A DNA stretch of 8,093 nt from Christensenella sp. UBA941 (GCA_002293365.1 DBDD01000153.1:1-8093), one strand, 5' to 3'; positions 1 to 5,759 are shown, counted from the stretch's first letter. A program made the numbers and translations. The notes: generated by a model from the letters alone, not told the origin.

Positions 1-195
1 TACAACACCATGATAGAAAATATTGGCGTAAAGCTGTATGTGCATCTCAGCCCGCGCTACCACGCCGGCAGGCCGCTGACCCCCAGACAGTATAGATTCT
101 GCGCGGGCTATTGGGACAGAGAGAGCGAGGTAGAAAAAGAGCGACTGATGCGAAAGGTTGAAATGGAGAAAAAACGCAGGCGCGAGGGCGGTTGA
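1..195 (+). CDS. 3' end of an unknown gene (partial)
   Basis: The frame is open from the first base and ends with TGA at 193-195, so this is most likely the C-terminus of a gene that begins left of the window; the ATG at base 10 has no convincing Shine-Dalgarno. The visible 64 residues have a Tyr/Arg-rich part followed by a strongly charged Glu/Lys/Arg tail that is probably helical. I recognise no family. It lies one base upstream of the next start codon (197), so the two genes are probably co-transcribed and translationally coupled. Confidence 0.5.
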   Translation, partial: YNTMIENIGVKLYVHLSPRYHAGRPLTPRQYRFCAGYWDRESEVEKERLMRKVEMEKKRRREGG

Positions 196-196
196 T

Positions 197-1069
197 ATGA
201 ACAGTATATTTCAAAAGACAAGCGCGCCTTGGGCGCGATACGGCGAATATGAATACCGGCGCGGAGATGACGACCATCTGTATATATTGCCTTCGCAAGC
301 CGCGAAGCCATCCGTCTACGATCCGCTGGTGAACGCCGAGGCCATGGTGGTGGACGCTCTGAATGTCGGCAGGCTTTCGATGAAGAAGGTCAGCGAAAAA
401 CAACTGCGCGATGCCGTGATGGATTTCGTGACAAAATACGGCCTGCTCGGCTTCATGACCGCTCTGCCTACGACGGCGGATTTTATGGACTACGACGCGA
501 TCTACTTGCCGAAGAACCATTTTATCAAGGAGGAAACGATGACCACGAGGGAGTATATATCCCTCTACTTCCCGTTTAGCAGGCCGGACTTTTACAAGGA
601 TAAAAGAACGGCGGAGTGGCGTGTTGGCGGCAGTGAGCAAATCGACCGGGAGGCGCTGGCGCTCGCTATGGCGTTCGGCAGCGGGCCAATGGCGCTAAAC
701 ATGAGCTTACAGCGCGGCTACGCCGAGCGGTACGACTGGATCGTTACGCAGTTCCGCGACTTGGCTTTTACGCTGGTTTCGAGTATTCTTTTCTACGAGG
801 ATAAGGATAAGGCGGACGAAAGCACTCTCGACCTCTACAGGCAGGGAATAGCGGCGTTCGGCGGCATAGCGCCGACGTATCATATCAGCCTGTACCGCGA
901 CAAGCCTATGATCGTTTGGGATTTCCATTCCCTGCTGCGCGGGATTCAAATGATGTTCAGCTTTGCTCTTACGGACGAGGCGAGGCCGCTGCGCCTATGC
1001 AAGAATTGCTCGATGGCGTTTGTTGCGGAGCGGCCCGACGCAGAATTTTGCGGGCAAGAGTGTAAATAA
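197..1069 (+). CDS. Hypothetical protein with C-terminal four-Cys zinc-finger-like motif
   Basis: A 290-aa protein of unknown function. The start is placed at ATG 197 because GAGGG at 184-188 lies 8 bases upstream and the previous gene ends at 195; an in-frame ATG at 158 would overlap that gene and has no better site. The N-terminal two thirds is a mixed alpha/beta region with no motif I can name, with a Pro/Phe/Tyr-rich stretch around residues 100-145. The last 23 residues carry C268-x2-C271-x13-C285-x3-C289, spaced like a treble-clef or CGNR-type zinc finger, and the protein stops one residue after the last Cys. It resembles hypothetical proteins I recall from clostridial genomes that end in a similar finger, often with a longer tail, so slight C-terminal truncation is possible. 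The role is unknown; the finger suggests nucleic acid or protein binding. Confidence 0.75.
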   Translation: MNSIFQKTSAPWARYGEYEYRRGDDDHLYILPSQAAKPSVYDPLVNAEAMVVDALNVGRLSMKKVSEKQLRDAVMDFVTKYGLLGFMTALPTTADFMDYDAIYLPKNHFIKEETMTTREYISLYFPFSRPDFYKDKRTAEWRVGGSEQIDREALALAMAFGSGPMALNMSLQRGYAERYDWIVTQFRDLAFTLVSSILFYEDKDKADESTLDLYRQGIAAFGGIAPTYHISLYRDKPMIVWDFHSLLRGIQMMFSFALTDEARPLRLCKNCSMAFVAERPDAEFCGQECK

Positions 1070-1090
1070 TACGACGGGAGCGTTGCATCT

Positions 1091-1354
1091 ATGGAATATT
1101 CTGAAAAGTTACGCGAGCAGGTAAGAGACTTGACGCTGATGCTGCTCTATCTTAACTCCTTTGGCGAGGATGGTTATCGCCGCAGTTGGAAGGGATACGA
1201 TTTCGATGATCTTAATCAGCTCGCGGAGGATGGCTATATCAGCGAGGGGCGGCGGGCAAAATCGGTTGTATTATTCGATGAAGGAATCGAACGCGCTGAA
1301 GCATTGTGTGCGGAGTACGGCATTCAAATTCAGCCGTCACAGGCGCAAGAATAA
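1091..1354 (+). CDS. DUF6429-like small protein
   Basis: An 87-aa cytoplasmic protein whose ATG is preceded by GGGAG at 1076-1080. The sequence has an N-terminal helix with LTLMLLYLNSF, then RRSWKGYDFDDLNQLAEDGYI, then RRAKSV and a short helix with the pattern EGIERAEAL. This order matches my memory of the DUF6429 family of Bacillota: short proteins with a winged-helix-like pattern, in which the line 'gYdfd.l..L...G.I....rakSv.ltdeGi..a..l' is typical. The biochemical function is unknown. It starts 21 bases after the zinc-finger-like gene on the same strand, probably in one transcript. The family call rests on recalled motif similarity rather than an alignment. Confidence 0.7.
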   Translation: MEYSEKLREQVRDLTLMLLYLNSFGEDGYRRSWKGYDFDDLNQLAEDGYISEGRRAKSVVLFDEGIERAEALCAEYGIQIQPSQAQE

Positions 1355-1365
1355 AAACGAAGCTT

Positions 1366-1407
1366 AAAAAAGAGCGGAGCGCCAACGGTTTAGCTGGCGT
1401 CCCGCTC
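1366..1407 (-). terminator. Intrinsic terminator-like hairpin facing the minus strand
   Basis: GAGCGG (1372-1377) pairs with CCGCTC (1402-1407), and GCGCCA (1379-1384) pairs with TGGCGT (1395-1400, one G-U), giving about 12 pairs with one mismatch and a 10-base loop. Six A at 1366-1371 become six U directly after the stem when read on the minus strand, which is the canonical layout. On the plus strand, where the DUF6429-like gene ends 12 bases earlier, no U-run follows the stem. It may work for both strands, but the better reading is minus. Confidence 0.55.
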
Positions 1408-1478
1408 GCGGCGTATTCAGTTTTAAGGCATTCCCCCCGTCCGCAAAAGCCCGAATGTGCCGCAAACAGGCCGGTTGC

Positions 1479-1523
1479 GTGTGTTGTAGTAGGTACTTAT
1501 CCGAAGTACCCCTTACAACATAC
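1479..1523. repeat. Two-stage inverted repeat upstream of the secreted-protein gene
   Basis: The outer arms 1479-1488 and 1514-1523 pair over 10 bases (TGTTGTA with TACAACA as core, one G-U). The inner arms GGTACTT (1492-1498) and AAGTACC (1504-1510) pair perfectly around a 5-base loop, with a small internal loop between. It lies 46-90 bases before the ATG at 1569. It could be an operator or a leader hairpin; no U-run follows, so it is not a standard terminator. Confidence 0.5.
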
Positions 1524-1568
1524 ATCTTTAGATAGTTCTGTATAGCATTCATTCAGGAGGAATCGTCC

Positions 1569-2369
1569 ATGAAACCTAAAATACGTATGATAGCCCTACT
1601 TCTCGCCGCAATAATCGCGCTGACCTTCGCTCCTTTTTCTCTGGCGGCGGAAAACGGCGCGATGGTTTCCGTCCAAAAAGGCGAAACAAAACCGTTCCAG
1701 CTCTATCCGAGAACAAGCAACCGCTCAAGCGCGGCCGGCGCGCCCGCGCTATATAGCGATTTCGCCTCTGTTAGCTCGGGCGACGAACATATCGCCAAAA
1801 TCGTGGAGCAGCACGGTACGCTCCAAATCGTTGGCCTTTCTCTTGGCGTTACAACCTACGAGGCGACGACTAAAGACGGCGAGACGTTCACGGGCATTAT
1901 CTCCGTAATCGACCGCGCTCCGGCAGAGCGCGCCGACGACGCGGGCGAGCTAGACGGAAGTAACGGCAATTGGCTGTACGGCGGCGGGGGCGGCTATCAA
2001 TACTGCTTGGAATACTTCATATACGGCGACGCCGATAAATACTCGGGTGAACCTCTCTACCATATGGACAACCCCGATTACTACATAAACAACGCCGACT
2101 ACTACACGGACGGCCACGGCGATGTATATTATATTGGCGGCGACAACATAGACGACTGCGGGAGGATCCGCATTCGCTACAGCATCGGGCGGGCGCACGA
2201 CGTTACGCTTAGCGCGTCGGGCGGTATCCGCTTGGACGACGACGGCTATTTCTACAAGGACGGCGAGGCGTCTTCGCTGCCCGGCTCCGTCTCCAAGGTA
2301 TGGGCCGGGACGATCACAATGGCCAGCCCGACCATGGGAACGACGACTGTCGACGTTTATCTGGAATAG
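1569..2369 (+). CDS. Secreted protein with BIG2-like domain and Asp/Tyr-rich region
   Basis: A 266-aa exported protein of unknown function. AGGAGG at 1555-1560 lies 8 bases before the ATG. Residues 1-27 form a signal peptide: KPKIR basic start, hydrophobic core ALLLAAIIALTFA, and a likely cleavage after Ala26 or Ala27. Residues about 32-114 have the pattern of a bacterial Ig-like (BIG2-type) fold: a strand ending in VSVQKGET, then 'HIAKIVEQHGTLQIVGLSLGVTT', then a closing strand GIISVID. Residues about 135-200 are rich in Gly, Asp, Asn and Tyr (NPDYY, NNADYY, GDVYY), and there are two Cys (146 and 197) that could form a disulfide. No LPXTG sorting signal, lipobox or C-terminal membrane segment is visible, so it is probably released or held non-covalently. 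It stands alone between hairpin-rich spacers. A role in surface binding is a guess. Confidence 0.75.
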   Translation: MKPKIRMIALLLAAIIALTFAPFSLAAENGAMVSVQKGETKPFQLYPRTSNRSSAAGAPALYSDFASVSSGDEHIAKIVEQHGTLQIVGLSLGVTTYEATTKDGETFTGIISVIDRAPAERADDAGELDGSNGNWLYGGGGGYQYCLEYFIYGDADKYSGEPLYHMDNPDYYINNADYYTDGHGDVYYIGGDNIDDCGRIRIRYSIGRAHDVTLSASGGIRLDDDGYFYKDGEASSLPGSVSKVWAGTITMASPTMGTTTVDVYLE

Positions 2370-2375
2370 TATTTA

Positions 2376-2455
2376 AAAAATACGCGTGCCCCGGAGGGGT
2401 AGAAAATAGACCTATTGTATTTTTCCAAGGAATCGCCGCTATGCGCGGCCGTTCC
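2376..2455. repeat. Two hairpins after the secreted-protein gene
   Basis: AAAAATAC (2376-2383) pairs with GTATTTTT (2417-2424), enclosing a small CCCC-GGA-GGGG hairpin. Next, GGAA (2429-2432) and GCCGC (2435-2439) pair with GCGGC (2445-2449) and TTCC (2452-2455). The first starts 6 bases after the stop codon at 2369 and its distal arm ends in five U, so it may help end plus-strand transcription, although it is not a classic terminator. Confidence 0.4.
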
Positions 2456-2473
2456 TAATCAACAATGTGGTTA

Positions 2474-2511
2474 GCGAAACAACCGGTCACTTGGGGCGAC
2501 GGTTGTTTCGC
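2474..2511. repeat. Perfect 12-bp hairpin between convergent genes
   Basis: GCGAAACAACCG (2474-2485) is the exact reverse complement of 2500-2511, with a 14-base loop. No U-run follows on either strand. It lies between the secreted-protein gene and the rpsR terminator. It may be part of a convergent transcription barrier or a small palindromic repeat unit. Confidence 0.6.
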
Positions 2512-2526
2512 GAATTTCGTCAAAAC

Positions 2527-2559
2527 AATCTCCTCGCGAGCTTCGCCCGCGAGGAGATT
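2527..2559 (-). terminator. rpsF-ssb-rpsR operon terminator
   Basis: A perfect 12-bp GC-rich stem (2527-2538 with 2548-2559) has a 9-base loop and lies 38 bases downstream of the rpsR stop codon. On the minus strand it is followed by a U-rich tail (TGTTTTG). On the plus strand it is followed by TGATG after a short U-run, so it may also stop transcription coming from the left. Confidence 0.7.
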
Positions 2560-2597
2560 TGATGCACTAACATCCCAACAGGAGTATATGTGTTTGA

Positions 2598-2849
2598 TTA
2601 ATCAGACACGTAAGGCAGAAGCGCCACTACGCGCGCGCGCTTGATCGCTATCGCGAGCGAGCGCTGGTGCTTGGCGCAAACGCCGCTCATGCGCCGGGGC
2701 ATGATCTTGCCGCGCTCGGTTATGAACTTGCGCAGCTTATTCGTGTCTTTATAGTCGATGGACTCTGCCTTTTCTACGCAAAAAGCGCATACCTTGCGGC
2801 GGCTTTTACGGGTGCGGGGCCGTTTATTGTTGTTGCGTTCTTCCGACAA
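2598..2849 (-). CDS. rpsR: 30S ribosomal protein S18
   Basis: An 83-aa protein matching S18 over its length: a basic N-terminus, then the IDYKDTNKLRKFITERGKI-PRR core and the C-terminal IAIKRAR-ALLPYV signature. S18 binds the platform of the 30S subunit as a heterodimer with S6. The start codon is TTG, supported by AAGGAGG about 8 bases upstream on the minus strand and by the absence of a better ATG. C21-x2-C24 and C58-x2-H61 are present, so this is the zinc-binding (C+) form of S18; the Bacillus subtilis protein lacks these ligands. It is the last gene of the rpsF-ssb-rpsR operon, 39 bases after ssb and followed by a terminator. Confidence 0.96.
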   Translation of the reverse strand: MSEERNNNKRPRTRKSRRKVCAFCVEKAESIDYKDTNKLRKFITERGKIMPRRMSGVCAKHQRSLAIAIKRARVVALLPYVSD

Positions 2850-2888
2850 TTGATTCCCTCCTTTGCATTGATCAAATAAATGAGCAGG

Positions 2889-3311
2889 CTAAAATGGGAG
2901 ACTATCGTCGTCCACATCGGTAAATGGCGCGAAGCTCGCGGCGGGCTCGGGCGGCAACGGCGGACGGCTGTAGTCCCCGCTTCCGCTGCCGCGTTGTCCG
3001 TCTCTAAGGAACTGTACGTCCTCCGCTACGACCTCCGCGGCAATGCGTTTGTTTCCGTCCTTATCCTCGTAATTGCGGATTTGAAGCGAGCCGCTGATAG
3101 CCGCCTGACGTCCTTTTTGCAGATACTTCGCGCAAAGCTCGCCCAGCTGCCTCCACGCGACGATATTTATAAAGTCCGTCTGCTTTTCTCCGTCCTTGCT
3201 GGCAAAGCGACGTTCAACCGCGAGGCGGAACGTGCAAACCGACGTCCCGGAGGGCGTCGTGCGCAGCTCGGGATCCGCCGTTAGATTTCCGATGAGAATG
3301 ACTTTGTTCAT
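2889..3311 (-). CDS. ssb: Single-stranded DNA-binding protein
   Basis: A 140-aa SSB that coats single-stranded DNA in replication, repair and recombination. Residues 1-103 are the OB fold, with the typical opening MNKVILIGNLTADPELR, the FRLAVERRF strand, TDFINIVAWRQLGE, and GRQAAISGSLQ. Residues 104-132 form a short Gly/Ser/Pro linker. The tail DDDSLPF (134-140) is the acidic tip that recruits partner proteins. The length is slightly below that of many Bacillota SSBs, mainly because the linker is short. The ATG at 3311 has GGGGGAGG 8 bases upstream. Its place between rpsF and rpsR is the classic arrangement and supports chromosomal rather than plasmid ssb. Confidence 0.97.
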   Translation of the reverse strand: MNKVILIGNLTADPELRTTPSGTSVCTFRLAVERRFASKDGEKQTDFINIVAWRQLGELCAKYLQKGRQAAISGSLQIRNYEDKDGNKRIAAEVVAEDVQFLRDGQRGSGSGDYSRPPLPPEPAASFAPFTDVDDDSLPF

Positions 3312-3326
3312 AAGATCGACCTCCCC

Positions 3327-3620
3327 CTAGTCGTCCAGCTTGGTTACGAGATAGCGGATGATTTCGTCGGCTATCTTGAAGTTACGTTCGAGCTCCTTCG
3401 GAAATTCGGAATTGGCGCTAAACCGCATGAGGACATAATAGCCTTCGGTCTTGTAGTCGATCGGATAGGCAAGCTTACGCCTGCCCCACTCGTCGACGGA
3501 GTCGACCGTGCCGCCATTAGCGGTAACAAGCGCGCTGAATTTTTCGATGGCTGCCTTGACGCCGGCTTCGTCCGGCTGGTTCGCTACGTCCAAAACGTAA
3601 AGCGCTTCGTACTTCGTCAT
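3327..3620 (-). CDS. rpsF: 30S ribosomal protein S6
   Basis: A 97-aa S6 with the usual ferredoxin-like pattern: N-terminal YEALYVLD strand, helix to about residue 35, then DEWGRRKLAYPI and EGYYVLMRFSA, and a final helix ending in RYLVTKLDD. S6 partners S18 in the 30S platform. The start is set at ATG 3620 because AAGGAGG is about 8 bases upstream; the in-frame GTG at 3629 overlaps that Shine-Dalgarno sequence and is unlikely to be used. It is the first gene of the operon, 15 bases ahead of ssb, with a promoter at 3687-3715 and a leader hairpin between. Confidence 0.96.
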   Translation of the reverse strand: MTKYEALYVLDVANQPDEAGVKAAIEKFSALVTANGGTVDSVDEWGRRKLAYPIDYKTEGYYVLMRFSANSEFPKELERNFKIADEIIRYLVTKLDD

Positions 3621-3640
3621 TGATTTCACCTCCTTATGGT

Positions 3641-3668
3641 CTATCGGCCCCCGCCAAACAGGGGCAAG
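3641..3668 (-). promoter_or_regulatory. Candidate S6:S18 autoregulatory leader hairpin of rpsF
   Basis: In the minus-strand leader RNA, GCCCC (3665-3661) pairs with GGGGC (3651-3647) around a 9-base loop, and UCU just outside pairs weakly with AGA across an asymmetric loop that contains CCG (3647-3645). Known rpsF leaders bind the S6:S18 complex through a CCG in a bulge next to such a stem. The similarity is structural and by eye. Confidence 0.4.
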
Positions 3669-3686
3669 AAGGGACGTTAGCAGCTT

Positions 3687-3715
3687 ATTATAGCACTAAA
3701 AATAAATAATGCAAA
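3687..3715 (-). promoter_or_regulatory. rpsF operon promoter
   Basis: On the minus strand a perfect -10 TATAAT (3692-3687) is preceded at 17 bases by TTTGCA (3715-3710), a 4/6 match to TTGACA, in an AT-rich stretch. The transcript would start near 3680, leaving a leader of about 60 bases before the rpsF ATG. Confidence 0.7.
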
Positions 3716-3765
3716 CTTTTTTAAAAATGAATGCCAATAAACGCTTTTGCGCGGTTTTACCGGTT

Positions 3766-4266
3766 TTACTCGCCGCCTATCCCCTTCAATTCCAAATAAA
3801 CCGGCTCGTACCCCAGCCTTCTCATGCACCTTTCCATATCGTCCATTGCTAAAAACACGCTCGCGGCGTTGTCGTTCGGATGGAACGCGACGCGGGGCGC
3901 GCCCTTTAAATCCGCGTCTATTACGAGCGTTACCTCGCGCGATTCGTCGTTAATAAGCGCCAAAGGCCCGACGGCCCCGGGAGTAAGCGAAAGCTTGTCC
4001 ATAAGCTGCGCTTCATTGGCGAAGCTGACGCGCGAAATGCCCATGGCCTTGGAAAATTCGCTGGTCTTAAACGCCTTGTGCGCCTCCGCGAGCAAAAGGT
4101 AGAACCGCGTCCCTTGCCTATTGCACAGAAACAGATTCTTCGCGTGCGACGCCCCTTGGCTGCAATCGAGCGCGGCGCATTCCTCCATCGTATGGACGGG
4201 TTCGTGTTCGTATAAATCGAACGGCACGCCGCATTTGTTCAGAAAATCGACAGTTTTTTGTTTCAT
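3766..4266 (-). CDS. Prolyl-tRNA deacylase (YbaK/ProX editing family)
   Basis: A 166-aa free-standing editing protein of the YbaK/PrdX/ProXp-ala family, which removes wrongly attached amino acids (typically Ala) from tRNA-Pro in the cytoplasm. Visible family features are the N-terminal helix and 'YEHEPVHTMEE', the KNLFL motif with candidate catalytic Lys43, the 'LTPGAVGPLAL' loop (G97-x3-P101) and the C-terminal 'FHPNDNAAS' segment (129-136) typical of the PrdX/ProXp-ala branch. The length is normal for the family. Its ATG overlaps the rlmH stop by four-base ATGA-type overlap (4263-4266), with GGGGGAAG inside the end of rlmH as ribosome binding site, so the two are translationally coupled. 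Substrate choice (Ala or Cys) cannot be settled by eye. No strong terminator follows, and the rpsF promoter begins about 50 bases downstream. Confidence 0.88.
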   Translation of the reverse strand: MKQKTVDFLNKCGVPFDLYEHEPVHTMEECAALDCSQGASHAKNLFLCNRQGTRFYLLLAEAHKAFKTSEFSKAMGISRVSFANEAQLMDKLSLTPGAVGPLALINDESREVTLVIDADLKGAPRVAFHPNDNAASVFLAMDDMERCMRRLGYEPVYLELKGIGGE

Positions 4267-4742
4267 TTATGATAAACTTCCCCCGCGTTTATCTTGCACG
4301 CCCTATAAAGCTGCTCCAGCAAAACCACGCGCGCCAATTGGTGACAAAACGTCATTTCGGAAAGCGAAAGGCGCATATTCGCGCGCTCCAGGACGTTTTC
4401 ATGCAGCCCGAGCGAGCCGCCTATACAAAACGCTATGTCGCCGCGCTCCATAGCAAGCTTATCGATAAGCGCCGCAAAGCCCTCGCTCGAAAGCTGCTTC
4501 GCGCCTAGGTCGAGCGCTATGACGTAATCGAGCGCGCCTATGCGGCTTAAAAGCGCCTCGCCCTCCTTGCGCTTAACGGCGTCCGCTTCTAAGGCCGAAA
4601 GCCGCTCCGGCGCTTTCTCGTCCTTGATCTCGTGCTCCGTAAGCTTCATATAGCGCGAAAGCCGCTTTTGGTATTCCGCCGCCGCGGCCTTGTAGAAGGG
4701 CTCCTTTAGGCGGCCGGCGGAAATCAATTTTACCTTTTGCAT
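4263..4742 (-). CDS. rlmH: 23S rRNA (pseudouridine1915-N3)-methyltransferase RlmH
   Basis: A 159-aa SPOUT methyltransferase that uses S-adenosylmethionine to methylate pseudouridine 1915 of 23S rRNA on assembled 70S ribosomes. Family marks are the N-terminal KVKLISAGRLKEP strand, IALDLGAKQLSSEGFA at 75-90, the cofactor-binding IGGSLGL loop (107-113), the trefoil-knot segment LSLSEMTFCHQLARVVLLEQ (125-144), and the conserved C-terminus ending YHK. The length is exactly typical. Cys133 replaces the Pro or other residue more usual in the MTF.H motif. The Shine-Dalgarno is weak (AGGT, 8 bases from ATG), and a palindromic element ends 15 bases upstream, so translation may be low or influenced by that hairpin. 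It is coupled to the downstream deacylase gene. Confidence 0.97.
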   Translation of the reverse strand: MQKVKLISAGRLKEPFYKAAAAEYQKRLSRYMKLTEHEIKDEKAPERLSALEADAVKRKEGEALLSRIGALDYVIALDLGAKQLSSEGFAALIDKLAMERGDIAFCIGGSLGLHENVLERANMRLSLSEMTFCHQLARVVLLEQLYRACKINAGEVYHK

Positions 4743-4756
4743 ATATTTATACCTAT

Positions 4757-4826
4757 TGTAGGGAACGGTTCTAAACCGTTCCGCGTATTCGGAATAAAGC
4801 GGAACGGTCTGGGACTGTTCCCTACA
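4757..4826. repeat. 70-bp palindromic repeat (MITE/REP-like) between yycJ and rlmH
   Basis: The 28-base arms 4757-4784 and 4799-4826 are inverted copies matching at 24 of 28 positions, both beginning TGTAGGGAAC from the outside. The centre is 14 bases. Each arm is itself a hairpin: GGAACGGTT with AACCGTTCC in the left arm (perfect, 3-base loop), and GGAACGGTC with GACTGTTCC in the right arm (one G-U). The differences between arms keep pairing within each arm. It fills almost the whole gap between the yycJ stop and rlmH. The form suggests a dispersed palindromic element that the RNA folds strongly; no transposase or clear target duplication is seen. Confidence 0.75.
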
Positions 4827-4829
4827 TCA

Positions 4830-5588
4830 CTATGCGCGCCGCGCCACAGACAGCTTCATCTCCATGATATCGCTCAAACGCAGCGCCTCCACAACCGTCT
4901 CCATCGCGAGCGCCTCGTTATTGTTGTCCTTGGAAAGATGCCCCAAAATGGCGGTGCGCACGCCGCGTGAAAACAGCTTGACGAGCGCCTTGCCGCAGTC
5001 CGCGTTTGAAAGGTGTCCGCGGGAGCTGAGAATCCGGCGCTTAAGCTGTCCGGGATACGGGCCGTTTTTAACGAGCTCGACGTCGTGATTCGATTCGATG
5101 ACGATAGCGTCCGCGTATTCGGCGGCGTCCAGCGCGTAATCGGGCATGAAGCCCAAGTCGGTCAGCATCACGAGCTTGTTCGCTCCGGACATCATGGCGT
5201 AGCCGACGGGCTCGGCGGCGTCGTGGGAAATAGGGATCGGGTTCACGCAGATATCCTTTATATAGAAATCCTGCCCCGTCTCGAAAACGCGCACGTTCTG
5301 CGGGCGTATTTCGCCCAGCCTTGCCTCCATCGCCGCCCACGTCGCCGCGTTCGCGTAGACGGGCAGGCCATATTTGCGCGATAAAACGCCGACGCCCGCG
5401 ATATGGTCGGTATGCTCGTGCGTAACGAGTATCGCGGAAAGCGAGTCCGGCGAAAGGTTGTTTTCGTGAAGAAGCGCCTCGATCGTGCGCCCCGGCAGCC
5501 CGGCGTCGATCAAAACGGCCGTGCGCGCGCTGGAAACGCAGCACGCGTTGCCGTTACTGCCGCTGGCCAAGGGACAAAAAGAAAGCAT
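4830..5588 (-). CDS. yycJ: YycJ/WalJ-type metallo-beta-lactamase-fold hydrolase
   Basis: A 252-aa protein of the MBL-fold family, YycJ branch, usually treated as a metal-dependent exonuclease or phosphodiesterase linked to DNA repair and to the WalRK region. The start is ATG 5588, giving the family's typical opening LSFCPLASGSNGNA, with GGGAGG about 6 bases upstream; a longer open frame to 5660 would run through the promoter. Metal ligands are visible: H57-x-H59-x-D61-H62 (THEHTDH), H122 (ISHD), D144 (LTDLG), then H192 (RGHLS) and H217 (LGHLSKDNN). The length is typical. The WalRK genes themselves are not in the window. It is transcribed toward rlmH, separated from it only by the palindromic repeat, and is divergent from the ATPase gene at 5796. 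Confidence 0.93.
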   Translation of the reverse strand: MLSFCPLASGSNGNACCVSSARTAVLIDAGLPGRTIEALLHENNLSPDSLSAILVTHEHTDHIAGVGVLSRKYGLPVYANAATWAAMEARLGEIRPQNVRVFETGQDFYIKDICVNPIPISHDAAEPVGYAMMSGANKLVMLTDLGFMPDYALDAAEYADAIVIESNHDVELVKNGPYPGQLKRRILSSRGHLSNADCGKALVKLFSRGVRTAILGHLSKDNNNEALAMETVVEALRLSDIMEMKLSVARRA

Positions 5589-5618
5589 CCGGCGCCTCCC
5601 GATGTTTAATCTTGTATC

Positions 5619-5646
5619 ATTATAGCATCTCGCGTGGAATGTACAA
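5619..5646 (-). promoter_or_regulatory. yycJ promoter candidate
   Basis: On the minus strand a perfect TATAAT (5624-5619) lies 16 bases after TTGTAC (5646-5641), a partial -35. The start would fall about 20-30 bases before the yycJ ATG. Confidence 0.55.
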
Positions 5647-5686
5647 GGAAAAATAGCCATTGGTATTCCGCCGATTATCAGCGCCC

Positions 5687-5694
5687 ATTTTGCG
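5687..5694 (+). promoter_or_regulatory. Upstream half-site ATTTTGCG
   Basis: This 8-mer is identical to the left arm of the inverted repeat at 5760-5782, in the same orientation, 73 bases (about seven helical turns) upstream. It lies between the two divergent promoters and could be an extra binding half-site for the same regulator. Confidence 0.35.
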
Positions 5695-5722
5695 TTTATT
5701 TTTCAATATCACGATTATATTA

Positions 5723-5752
5723 TTGACATCTCGGCCATAATATGCGTATTAT
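5723..5752 (+). promoter_or_regulatory. Promoter of the ATPase/RloB module
   Basis: A perfect -35 TTGACA (5723-5728) is followed after 18 bases by TATTAT (5747-5752), a 5/6 match to TATAAT. The transcript would start around 5759, about 37 bases before the ATG at 5796. Confidence 0.75.
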
Positions 5753-5753
5753 G
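5736..5753. promoter_or_regulatory. Inverted repeat over the -10 box (operator candidate 1)
   Basis: CATAATA (5736-5742) and TATTATG (5747-5753) are exact inverted copies around TGCG. The right arm contains the -10 element, so a protein bound here would block the promoter. Its centre shares TGCGTA with the next repeat. Confidence 0.5.
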
Positions 5754-5759
5754 AATTAG

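Noticed and set aside
158..196. Earlier ATG at 158 for the zinc-finger-like gene
   Set aside because: It lies inside the upstream reading frame and lacks a well-spaced Shine-Dalgarno; the ATG at 197 has one.
47..640. Minus-strand frame opposite the left genes
   Set aside because: It is antisense to a better supported gene, has odd composition (His/Arg-rich) and no ribosome binding site that I can support.
3621..3629. GTG start for rpsF at 3629
   Set aside because: It overlaps the AGGAGG sequence that is correctly spaced for the ATG at 3620.
3752..3769. Tandem CGGTTTTAC repeat at the end of the deacylase gene
   Set aside because: It has two 9-base copies only, partly coding; chance duplication is enough to explain it.
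5068..5544. Long minus-strand reading frame overlapping yycJ
   Set aside because: It is Arg-rich shadow coding in another frame of yycJ, with no family resemblance.
5589..5660. N-terminal extension of yycJ by 24 residues
   Set aside because: The extra codons run through the TATAAT promoter, and the family begins at the LSFCPLASGS motif next to a good ribosome binding site.
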